This document shows, one piece after another, positions 1 through 5,292 of a stretch of DNA of 6,593 nt. Every line of letters starts with the position of its first letter. The first letter of the stretch is position 1. The stretch covers positions 1 through 6,593 of the forward strand of contig CABVAP010000128.1 of assembly GCA_902496345.1 (NCBI GenBank). The letters run 5' to 3'. The notes beneath the pieces are model-generated. The model was not told where the DNA came from. It made no database searches and worked only from the letters and a program-made list of their open reading frames with translations. The DNA comes from an uncultured Eubacteriales bacterium. GTDB lineage: Bacteria > Bacillota > Clostridia > Lachnospirales > CAG-274. Both the position numbers and the translations under genes were made by a program.

Positions 1-325
1 AGGAACTGTTACGTTATATTTATTCTCGATTTGGAGCTGTGGGGGTTGTGGTTGTTGGGCTGATGTTGTTGTGATGTATACATTTTTTGTATTTGCATCA
101 TAGGAAACATTTAATCCAAGGCTTTCGCTTAAAGTACGAAGTGGGAGATACACTCTTGAGTTATGGTTGATTGTAGGAACTGCTGATTTCTTTGTTGTAC
201 TTCCATCTAAAATCACTTTATCTGAGCCTTGAACACACTCTGCGTAGTGTCCATTATATGAGATTTTAGCAACTTTGTTTTCGGCATCCCATGAAGGTTG
301 AGTGTTCAATGCTAATAAGTGATGG
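1..325 (-). pseudogene. 5'-truncated stalk-domain (copper amine oxidase N-terminal-like) protein, 3' end outside window
   Basis: Read on the minus strand, the frame is open and gives ALNTQPSWDAENKVAKISYN, then a VPTINHNSRVYLPLRTLSES segment, then LGLNVSYDANTKNVYIT, followed by a Gln/Pro-rich linker and IENKYNVTVP running off the window. The pattern of W-D followed by a beta-strand repeat, V/I-N-x-R-x-Y-L-P-L-R-x-L-x-E-x-L-G and a closing YD..TKNVYI is characteristic of the copper amine oxidase N-terminal (stalk) domain. In Clostridia this domain is a cell-surface module and is not an enzyme. The start codon, signal peptide and first half of the domain are missing. Upstream, the frame passes into a palindromic repeat (329-405) and meets a TAA at 376-378. 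A TTG at about 358-360 could start translation, but only through repeat-derived sequence. I infer a gene truncated at its 5' end by the repeat or by an associated rearrangement. Confidence 0.75.
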
Positions 326-328
326 GGC

Positions 329-405
329 GGAAATGCATTAAATTTTTTGAAAATAGACAATTCATCAGCATTCCTTTAATTAGTGCGTTCTTAGCATTTC
401 CTTAA
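329..405 (-). repeat. Small palindromic MITE-like repeat, related to the element at 4674-4861
   Basis: On the minus strand this begins TTAAGGAAATGCT (405-393), identical over 13 bases to the left end of the 4674-4861 element. It continues into a second copy, GGAATGCTGATGAATTG (374-358), which is opposed on the plus strand by GGAAATGCATTAAATT (329-344). The 329-374 part aligns well with the left hairpin of the other element (4678-4723), including the middle CAAAAA stretch. It marks the exact place where recognisable stalk-domain coding sequence stops. Common origin is inferred from these matches. The copy looks degenerate, with a partial duplicate of its own end at 393-405. Confidence 0.6.
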
Positions 406-412
406 ATACACA

Positions 413-454
413 AAAAACAAGACGGCTACTTACTTATACAGCCGTCCTGTTTTT
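413..454 (-). terminator. Intrinsic terminator of the leftward operon (probably bidirectional)
   Basis: A 15-bp stem (413-427 with 440-454) around a 12-nt loop has GACGGCT/AGCCGTC as its core, extended by A-rich/T-rich arms and one G-U pair. Read leftward, the stem is followed by a T-rich tail. It lies about 40 bp past the stop codon of the exported protein gene. The A and T arms make it plausible in both directions, which would also insulate the operon from rightward transcription out of the stalk-domain remnant. Confidence 0.88.
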
Positions 455-494
455 GTTCAATTTCCTTGCCTTATTTACTTATTATTTTCCGCTA

Positions 495-2369
495 TTAGAA
501 TTTAAATTCTATGTTTAATGCTTTTGCAAGAACCTTTGCGGCTGTTGTTGCATCGGGCTTGTCGGAATTGTCAATAAAATAAACTGCCTTTTGTCCGTTA
601 CCCTTAAACGCTGATACATCATTGGAGTTTAAGACATTTGCAAGAATTATTTCTGCATCTGTTGCCGAATACACCTTGTCATCATCGGCATCTCCTACAA
701 GACTATACGCAATACCCTTGACCTTTAAAAATTCCTCTGCCTTTGACGCAATATTGCAGAAAAATGCCACATCACTTTCAAAAGCACCTTCTTCAATCAC
801 CTCAACCCCGTCAGGAAGTTTAACATACTTAACATTACTATTCTTAAATGCCCCCGCACTAATCGCCTTAATCTCAACCCCGTCAATCACATCGGGAATT
901 GCAACAATTTCACTATCAGAATTGCACCCTGTCAATGCACCCTTTTCCGCATCAACAACAAAGCTTGCGTTATTTGTATCTTCTTCGTTTTCTAAAGAAT
1001 TAAGAACAAACGGATTTTCTTTACTGCCATCACCGCTATTAATCTCTACTTGCTTGAAATCCATATAGAATGCAGGACGGATACCATCAGGTCTTTTAAC
1101 ACCTGTCCAAGAACCTAACTTAGGATAATTAGGATAATAACCATTGTGAATTGATACAGATACTGCTTGTGAATTTATCCAGTTATCATTTTCACAACGA
1201 TTATCTTCAAAACAAGCTATATAATATCCAGAAATATTAAGTAAACGCGATATTTCCTTTTTATCATTAATATTTTCTAAATCAATATCGGGGTGAGCAT
1301 CATGATAACTTTCAAGATGATATTTTTCATCAGTTATTAAATAACGCGCCACCTCGCCACGAGAAAAATCCTCTCCAAAATTATTATAAATATTACATAA
1401 CTGCATTTTATCGATTAAAAACATTTTATCCGCAAAATATTCACAGGGTAAAGAATCATAATCCTTAACTGCATCATTTATGCCTTTGTTGTGTTCATAT
1501 CCAGCTATCTTTTCAAATGTTTCATATCCGAATTCATATTGACAATAATCAGAGAAGCCTGAATTAGTATGACAATCAATATGATTTTCATATCCTAAGC
1601 TATTTTTAAATCTTAAGTCAATGTACTCATCTTCAGATAAATGTACTCTGTGAGATACTTTTTTTATAATATTTTTTTCTTTATCAGAAAAATATCTAAG
1701 AAAACCTTGTTCGTTGTCATAATCAAGTTTTGAAAAATCCGGATAATTTGGAGAAGGTTTGATATATTTAGGTGGATTTCCACAACTCCAATTAATCATT
1801 CCGGCACTATTATTTGAATTCAACCAATCTCTGATATTGCTATCGCCCCAATAAGGCGAACCATGATTAGGTCTGCCTAAATATTTTGTATAATACTCCG
1901 GTTTTAACTTATAATATGTTCCTGTTTCATCTGAATATTCATTAAAAATATCAGAAACTTTGTTATTACCTATATTATAATAAGTAAGTGCTCCATAGGA
2001 TTGATTCTCTGCACCTCTTATGTGACTTCCAGAAAGATTAGTTCCTGCTGCATCATACATTTTAATATCAATAATCTTATCACTAAACATAAGAGGTAGA
2101 TATCCTTCTTTATATTCATCAGATGTCTGTGTAGCATCTGTTATGGGATTACCCTCATTATCATATCCAACAATTTTTTCAAAACTTACACATCTCCATA
2201 CAATATCTTCATTATGGAAATTACCTAATTTAACATAATCACCAAGTTTTATATCTGTAGTAGCAGTTAAATTTTCTGTGCTTATTGTTTCTTGTGCAAA
2301 GCACATTCCCACAGAAGCAATTGTTGTAAACAAAGAAATTATAATGCTCGTAAATCGCTTTAATTTCAT
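495..2369 (-). CDS. Secreted DUF6273-like protein with BspA-type leucine-rich and dockerin-like C-terminus
   Basis: This is a 624-residue exported protein. The start at 2369 is chosen because GGAGG lies 7 nt upstream and MKLKRF opens a signal peptide with probable cleavage after CFA (residue 25). An upstream in-frame ATG at 2405 would bury this signal. Residues ~41-440 resemble DUF6273: LGDYVKLGNFHNEDIVWR near the start, SNIRDWLNS at ~177, FSDKEKNII at ~227, DKMFLIDKMQL at ~314, and a closing IRPAFYMD at ~430. Residues ~469-556 resemble a BspA-type leucine-rich repeat (AISAGAFKNSNVKYVKLP, VIEEGAF). Residues ~558-620 resemble a degenerate dockerin: the loop D560-D562-D564-D571 keeps 12-residue calcium-loop spacing but lacks the usual glycine, and the second half is poor. 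Ten cysteines in the mature chain may form disulfides. It overlaps the upstream membrane protein gene by 4 bp. The biochemical function is unknown; a surface or extracellular role is inferred. Confidence 0.87.
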   Translation of the reverse strand: MKLKRFTSIIISLFTTIASVGMCFAQETISTENLTATTDIKLGDYVKLGNFHNEDIVWRCVSFEKIVGYDNEGNPITDATQTSDEYKEGYLPLMFSDKIIDIKMYDAAGTNLSGSHIRGAENQSYGALTYYNIGNNKVSDIFNEYSDETGTYYKLKPEYYTKYLGRPNHGSPYWGDSNIRDWLNSNNSAGMINWSCGNPPKYIKPSPNYPDFSKLDYDNEQGFLRYFSDKEKNIIKKVSHRVHLSEDEYIDLRFKNSLGYENHIDCHTNSGFSDYCQYEFGYETFEKIAGYEHNKGINDAVKDYDSLPCEYFADKMFLIDKMQLCNIYNNFGEDFSRGEVARYLITDEKYHLESYHDAHPDIDLENINDKKEISRLLNISGYYIACFEDNRCENDNWINSQAVSVSIHNGYYPNYPKLGSWTGVKRPDGIRPAFYMDFKQVEINSGDGSKENPFVLNSLENEEDTNNASFVVDAEKGALTGCNSDSEIVAIPDVIDGVEIKAISAGAFKNSNVKYVKLPDGVEVIEEGAFESDVAFFCNIASKAEEFLKVKGIAYSLVGDADDDKVYSATDAEIILANVLNSNDVSAFKGNGQKAVYFIDNSDKPDATTAAKVLAKALNIEFKF

Positions 2370-2809
2370 TCTTTTTCCTCCTTTTTCATCATACAACATA
2401 AACAAACAATTCTTGCACGAAAAATTCTCTTATACATAATAAATAAAAGCCAAATTGCTGCAAAAATAATTATCCCAAGTATTATAAACCCACAAATTAA
2501 ATTATCTTTAGGAATCATAACACTTGTAATGGTTGCAACTATTGCAAAAATTGTAAGTATTATTGCTAAAAAAGATGAACTTGCTATTATAAGATTTTTT
2601 GCGTATTCTTCTATTATTTCAAGTTCCTTGCTCTTTTCGCATTCTTCAATCCATTGATTTGCAATATTCAAATTATTATTAAAATCATTCTTTTCCGGTA
2701 ATGCAAAATAATTTATTTTTTCGATTTCTTGACAAATATTTTTGATTCTTTCTTCGTTTATTTCATCGTTTTGAATCATTATTTGATATTCATTATTATC
2801 GGAATCCAT
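2366..2809 (-). CDS. Small two-helix membrane protein with acidic cytosolic N-terminus, function unknown
   Basis: A 147-residue protein, first gene of the leftward operon. The start is supported by AAAAGGAG (2816-2823) with good spacing to the ATG at 2807-2809. Residues 1-70 are polar, acidic and rich in Asn/Glu, probably helical or coiled. Two hydrophobic segments follow at ~72-99 and ~104-126, separated by a short polar turn (PKDN), so both termini are expected on the same side. The positive YKRIFRAR after the second helix places them in the cytosol. The tail holds a cysteine cluster (CLCCMM) and ends KKEEKE. Its stop codon overlaps the start of the exported protein gene, so the two are likely made together. 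I do not recognise a family. Organisation resembles small SLATT-like two-helix proteins, but no specific motif supports that name. The native 5' flank has been displaced by the IS at 2839-4585. Confidence 0.82.
   Translation of the reverse strand: MDSDNNEYQIMIQNDEINEERIKNICQEIEKINYFALPEKNDFNNNLNIANQWIEECEKSKELEIIEEYAKNLIIASSSFLAIILTIFAIVATITSVMIPKDNLICGFIILGIIIFAAIWLLFIMYKRIFRARIVCLCCMMKKEEKE
2377..2381 (-). promoter_or_regulatory. Ribosome binding site that fixes the start of the exported protein
   Basis: GGAGG on the minus strand is spaced 7 nt from the ATG at 2367-2369. It lies inside the last codons of the upstream membrane protein gene, whose TGA overlaps this ATG (ATGA). The arrangement selects MKLKRF as the N-terminus and indicates translational coupling. 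Confidence 0.85.
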
Positions 2810-2827
2810 TTTTATCTCCTTTTATAA

Positions 2828-2838
2828 ATTTATTTTTA
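2828..2838. repeat. Left target-site duplication of the IS
   Basis: ATTTATTTTTA, an exact 11-bp match to 4586-4596, immediately outside the left end of the IS. The AT-rich nature slightly raises the chance of coincidence, but both copies abut the paired inverted ends exactly. Confidence 0.85.
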
Positions 2839-2861
2839 TAGGCGTTTGCGAAACGCCACAA
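2835..2861 (-). promoter_or_regulatory. Possible outward promoter at the IS/host junction
   Basis: On the minus strand TTGTGG (2861-2856, inside the IS end) and TATAAA (2840-2835, spanning the IS boundary and the target duplication) are separated by 15 bp. The -10 hexamer exists only because the IS end joined this AT-rich target. Spacing is shorter than the preferred 17 bp and the spacer contains the IS-end hairpin, so activity is uncertain. If active, it would replace the lost native promoter of the membrane/exported protein operon. Confidence 0.25.
2839..2854 (+). repeat. Left terminal inverted repeat of the IS
   Basis: TAGGCGTTTGCGAAAC pairs with the right end read on the opposite strand, TAGGTAATTGCGAAAC, with three mismatches at positions 5-7. 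This end also overlaps a self-complementary GGCGTTT-GCG-AAACGCC hairpin (2841-2857) that the right end does not have. Confidence 0.75.
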
Positions 2862-2975
2862 TCCGCATAAATACGATATTTTTTGTTAAAAAAATAAAAT
2901 ATCTCCTCAAGGTTTATGGTAAAATAGAGTTGCCCAAAAACTATTAACCAATCCACCTAAAGGAGATATACTTAT

Positions 2976-4433
2976 ATGATAACATACAAACAACTCACTT
3001 TGGAAGATATTTTTGAAGATTGTCAGAAAATTTTTGATTCCGACAAGCCTAAGTTTCTTACTCTTCTTGAAAACCACATTGACCTTGATGAAATTGTTCC
3101 GATTTCTTTTAAAAGGCATTACTATGCATCCACTGGAAGAAATCGTAAGTATCCTTTGAATGCCATGCTTTGGGCTTTGATTATTCAACGTCTCTTTTCT
3201 ATTCCAACAGATTCTCTCCTGTTAATCTTTCTTCATTATTCCAGACACCTGAGAGAATTTTGTGGCTTTACTAAAGTTCCTGATGCATCTAAAATCACTC
3301 GCTTTAAACAGGACTTTTTAGAGGACTTACAATCTGTTTTTGACAATCTCGTAGATGTCACTGAACCAATATGCCAAGACATTGATAAAAATCTTTCTTC
3401 AATGCTTCTGTTTGATACTTCTGGTATTGAAGCATATGTTACTGAAAACAACCCTAAATACGCCAATCGTATCATCAAACAGCTTAAAGCCTATGCGAAA
3501 TCTCAAAACTTAAATGATTCTTATGACCCTTACAAGGCAGCCTATGCCTCTATGCCTACATCTGCCGCTGCTAACCACGAAGTGAAGCAACAGTATGTGA
3601 ATGGTCATTTCTGCTATGCTTACAAATTTGGCATTATGACCAATGGACTTGGCATTGTTCGCTCCATTGATTTTTATAACAAGGATTATCTTAATTCTCA
3701 TCCCGACATCATTGTTGAAAAGAAATCAAAATCTCCTGATGAAGATAAATCACTTGCCGATTCGAAAGCTTTGATTCCAACCCTTAAAGATTTCAAAAAT
3801 CGTCATCCTCTTATTAATCCTAAGATTTTTCTTGGTGATGCCGCCTTTGATACTATTGAAATCTACAAATCCTTGTTTGAAGATTTTAAATTTCAAAAGG
3901 CATTTATCCCTTTAAAGGTAAAACTTTCACTAGATAACGTAGATTACACCTTCAATGAAAATGGTATACCCTGCTGTCCTCATGATTCTTCACTTCCTAT
4001 GAAACGAGAAGGTAGTAAGTCGCACTTAAAAAGTAAGCTACCAACCATGAAATTCGTATGTCCCAAGATGAAGTGGGAATACAATCGGGAAGATAAATCA
4101 AAACGACGGGTGTGCCACTGTGATAACCCATGTACAACCTCTTCCTGTGGAAGAATGATTTATGTTTATCCCGAAAGGAATCTGAGAGCTTACCCCGGCG
4201 TAGAGCGTGGCTCAAAGGAATGGGATGAAACTTATAAAATCAGAGTAAATGTTGAAAAATCAATTAATCATTTCAAAGACTGCCTCTGCGTAGCTAATCG
4301 TAAAACCACGAATGAGAAAACAATTCATGCCGATTTACTTTTAGCAGGTATATCACAGTTATTAACTGTAGTTGTGGCAGATAAAATTAATCAGCGCCAA
4401 TACATCAGAAGTTTAAAAACTTTCATAGCTTAG
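2976..4433 (+). CDS. DDE transposase of the IS (IS1182/IS5-like)
   Basis: A 485-residue transposase that cuts and joins the IS ends. The ATG at 2976 is preceded by AAAGGAG about 10 nt upstream. Residues ~40-125 match the DUF772-type N-terminal helical region (RKYPLNAMLWALIIQRLFSI, then LREFCGF and a DASKITRFKQ segment). Candidate catalytic residues are D147 in LLFDTSG, D288 in FLGDAAFD and E427 in RVNVEKSINHFKD, in the order and contexts of the DDE_Tnp_1-type fold. Between the second D and the E lies a cysteine cluster (C333, C334, C362, C380, C382, C386, C391) that resembles a metal-binding insertion seen in IS1182-type enzymes. No frameshift or internal stop is present, so it is probably functional. 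TAAAAT at 2920-2925 could be a -10, but I find no good -35. Exact IS family is less certain than the transposase call. Confidence 0.92.
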   Translation: MITYKQLTLEDIFEDCQKIFDSDKPKFLTLLENHIDLDEIVPISFKRHYYASTGRNRKYPLNAMLWALIIQRLFSIPTDSLLLIFLHYSRHLREFCGFTKVPDASKITRFKQDFLEDLQSVFDNLVDVTEPICQDIDKNLSSMLLFDTSGIEAYVTENNPKYANRIIKQLKAYAKSQNLNDSYDPYKAAYASMPTSAAANHEVKQQYVNGHFCYAYKFGIMTNGLGIVRSIDFYNKDYLNSHPDIIVEKKSKSPDEDKSLADSKALIPTLKDFKNRHPLINPKIFLGDAAFDTIEIYKSLFEDFKFQKAFIPLKVKLSLDNVDYTFNENGIPCCPHDSSLPMKREGSKSHLKSKLPTMKFVCPKMKWEYNREDKSKRRVCHCDNPCTTSSCGRMIYVYPERNLRAYPGVERGSKEWDETYKIRVNVEKSINHFKDCLCVANRKTTNEKTIHADLLLAGISQLLTVVVADKINQRQYIRSLKTFIA

Positions 4434-4509
4434 GGCTTACCAACTCCATAAAGCCAGAGGCTTATTAAAGTGCGCCTAAAATACCCGATTATCCACATTT
4501 CATTCCTGA

Positions 4510-4528
4510 ATTCGTGCTTTACACGAAT
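4510..4528 (+). other. Small hairpin downstream of the transposase gene
   Basis: ATTCGTG (4510-4516) pairs with CACGAAT (4522-4528) around a 5-nt loop, about 75 bp after the transposase stop. A short T-rich run (4538-4542) follows only after a further 9 nt. It may weakly end transposase transcription, but the gap before the T run makes it a poor intrinsic terminator. Confidence 0.35.
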
Positions 4529-4569
4529 GCATCCTTGTTTTTAATCAAGATTCCGAACAAGCTTAGTGA

Positions 4570-4585
4570 GTTTCGCAATTACCTA
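4570..4585 (-). repeat. Right terminal inverted repeat of the IS
   Basis: The minus strand reads TAGGTAATTGCGAAAC, matching the left end at 13 of 16 positions. It is followed outside by the second copy of the 11-bp target duplication. Confidence 0.75.
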
Positions 4586-4596
4586 ATTTATTTTTA
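4586..4596. repeat. Right target-site duplication of the IS
   Basis: ATTTATTTTTA is identical to 2828-2838. Removing the IS and one copy restores a continuous AT-rich leader joining 4597 onward to the ribosome site of the membrane protein gene. The stretch 4597-4673 between this and the MITE shows no gene or clear signal. Confidence 0.85.
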
Positions 4597-4673
4597 AGTA
4601 ATTGTGATTTTTTCTTTCTCCCTTAAAAAGAATAAAATACATATTTTTAATGTTGATGTATTAAACAACAGAC

Positions 4674-4861
4674 TTAAGGAAATGCTGATTAATTGTTGGT
4701 TATCAAAAATTAATCAGTATTTCTGACTCAGTACTGATTAGTGAATAGCCTTTTTTAAGACAAAAATTGAACGGACTAAAATTATGGAAATTTTGAGTAC
4801 GCCATCAATCAGTACGTCCCTAAAAAAATTTTTCGTGTGCTATTAATCAGTGTATCCTTAA
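4674..4861. mobile_element. 188-bp MITE-like non-coding element
   Basis: The left end TTAAGGAAATGCTGATTAAT (4674-4693) matches the complement of the right end, TTAAGGATACACTGATTAAT (4861-4842), at 17 of 20 positions. Inside, the same core recurs: 4709-4723 is an inverted copy forming a 15-bp stem with 4679-4693 (one mismatch). A direct core lies at 4731-4743 and another inverted copy at 4804-4822. There is no coding capacity. The outermost TTAA could be part of the ends or a TTAA target duplication; no longer duplication is visible. A related degenerate copy lies at 329-405. I infer a non-autonomous element mobilised in trans by an unidentified transposase. Its ends do not match those of the IS at 2839-4585. 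Confidence 0.75.
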
Positions 4862-4873
4862 AAATTTTTTATA

Positions 4874-4886
4874 CAAATCACCCCCT
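4874..4886 (-). promoter_or_regulatory. Orphan strong Shine-Dalgarno with TTG start, reading into the MITE
   Basis: The minus strand reads AGGGGGTGAT (4886-4877), nearly complementary to the 16S 3' end, then TTG TAT AAA AAA TTT TTA. The frame crosses the MITE boundary and stops at TGA (4849-4847) after nine codons (L/M-Y-K-K-F-L-R-I-H). The spacing to TTG is short. GTATAAAAAA could alternatively be a mutated GTATGAAAAAA with an ATG at better spacing. Either way it looks like the start of a gene whose body is gone. Confidence 0.5.
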
Positions 4887-4896
4887 CGAATTGCTG

Positions 4897-4912
4897 AAAA
4901 AGTATACTTTTT
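4897..4912. promoter_or_regulatory. Perfect 16-bp palindrome in the leader
   Basis: AAAAAGTATACTTTTT lies between the predicted transcription start (about 4940) and the orphan Shine-Dalgarno. It could be an operator for a dimeric regulator. AT-rich palindromes also arise by chance, and there is no loop or adjacent T run to make it a terminator. Confidence 0.3.
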
Positions 4913-4946
4913 TAATAATAGCAATATTTCACAATTACATATAAAA

Positions 4947-4975
4947 ATTATAGTCGAATTTTGTGAAAAAGTCAA
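4947..4975 (-). promoter_or_regulatory. Near-consensus sigma-A promoter, leftward
   Basis: On the minus strand TTGACT (4975-4970) and a perfect TATAAT (4952-4947) are separated by exactly 17 bp. Initiation is expected near 4940. It points to the orphan Shine-Dalgarno and, across the MITE and the IS, to the membrane/exported protein operon. Without the IS and one target copy, the distance to that operon's start would be about 370 bp, of which 188 bp is MITE. Confidence 0.8.
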
Positions 4976-4998
4976 CATAAATTTGTGCATTTTCATGT

Positions 4999-5292
4999 TC
5001 ATTTCATAAAATTATCGTTGACAAGTACCTTTAATAAAAGCGAATCCTTCATTAAACAATTTAGCATATTTTTCTTAACAGATATATTTTTAGGTAGAGT
5101 TGCTATATATTGTTTATGTAAAAGTAATGCATATTTACGTAATATATTCAGAGTTATATGAGCATTTTCATTCCAAAAACGACTCTTATCTTCTGATAAT
5201 ACAACATCTAACATCCAATGCATACTTTCTATTTTCCAATGCTCTCTTGATAAAAAAAGCAATTCTTCAGCTGAAACATCTTGACTTGAAAT
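4999..5292 (-). pseudogene. C-terminal fragment of an ISAs1-family transposase
   Basis: Only about 96 codons survive, from ISSQDVSAEELLFLSREHWK through the stop at 4999-5001. The block REHWKIESMHWMLDVV followed by LSEDKSR and then NILRKYALLLHKQ is the hallmark C-terminus of ISAs1-family (H-repeat-associated) transposases. The E of HWKIE is the expected last acidic catalytic residue. About three quarters of the usual ~370-residue protein is missing, including the first two catalytic aspartates, so it cannot be active. Upstream of ISSQ the frame runs into antisense of the nuclease/methylase gene (an ATG at 5320-5322 is spurious). The ISAs1 fragment ends within about 4 bp of where nuclease homology begins on the other strand. 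Confidence 0.85.

Larger units (their letters stand above)
2839..4585 (+). mobile_element. Complete insertion sequence, 1747 bp, DDE transposase (IS1182/IS5-like type)
   Basis: The boundaries come from three agreeing signals. Imperfect inverted ends start TAGG (2839-2854 against 4585-4570, 13 of 16 bases matching). An exact 11-bp direct repeat lies outside them (2828-2838 and 4586-4596). A single intact transposase gene fills most of the interior. There is no passenger gene. The left 137 bp hold a stem GGCGTTT/AAACGCC (2841-2857), which may block transcription entering from outside, plus the transposase leader. The right 152 bp are non-coding with a small hairpin (4510-4528). Intact gene, ends and target duplication suggest a fairly recent insertion. 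The family name is inferred from protein architecture; an 11-bp duplication is longer than usual for IS5-like elements, so the assignment needs a database comparison. Confidence 0.87.

Noticed and set aside
622..1068. Open frame on the plus strand of 148 codons
   Set aside because: Antisense to the C-terminal part of the exported protein gene; no ribosome site and a low-complexity Ser/Ala/Leu product with no family likeness.
2295..2369. Lipoprotein signal at SVGMC in the exported protein
   Set aside because: The residue before the cysteine is methionine rather than Gly/Ala/Ser, so a standard signal peptidase I site after CFA is more likely.
2370..2405. Upstream ATG at 2405 giving an extra 12 residues (MFMLYDEKGGKR) on the exported protein
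   Set aside because: It would place a charged stretch before the signal peptide and encodes the ribosome site itself; GGAGG at 2377-2381 fits the ATG at 2369.
2907..4215. Several minus-strand open frames inside the IS (2907-3188, 3236-3478, 3510-3701, 3997-4215)
   Set aside because: All lie antisense to the intact transposase, lack ribosome sites and have no recognisable content; not passenger genes.
4510..4528. Intrinsic terminator for the transposase
   Set aside because: The stem is only 7 bp and the T run is separated by 9 nt, so it is listed only as a hairpin.
4674..4861. Repeated cores as a possible CRISPR array
   Set aside because: Copies are few, in both orientations, unevenly spaced and imperfect, with inverted ends; this fits a MITE, not direct repeats with spacers.
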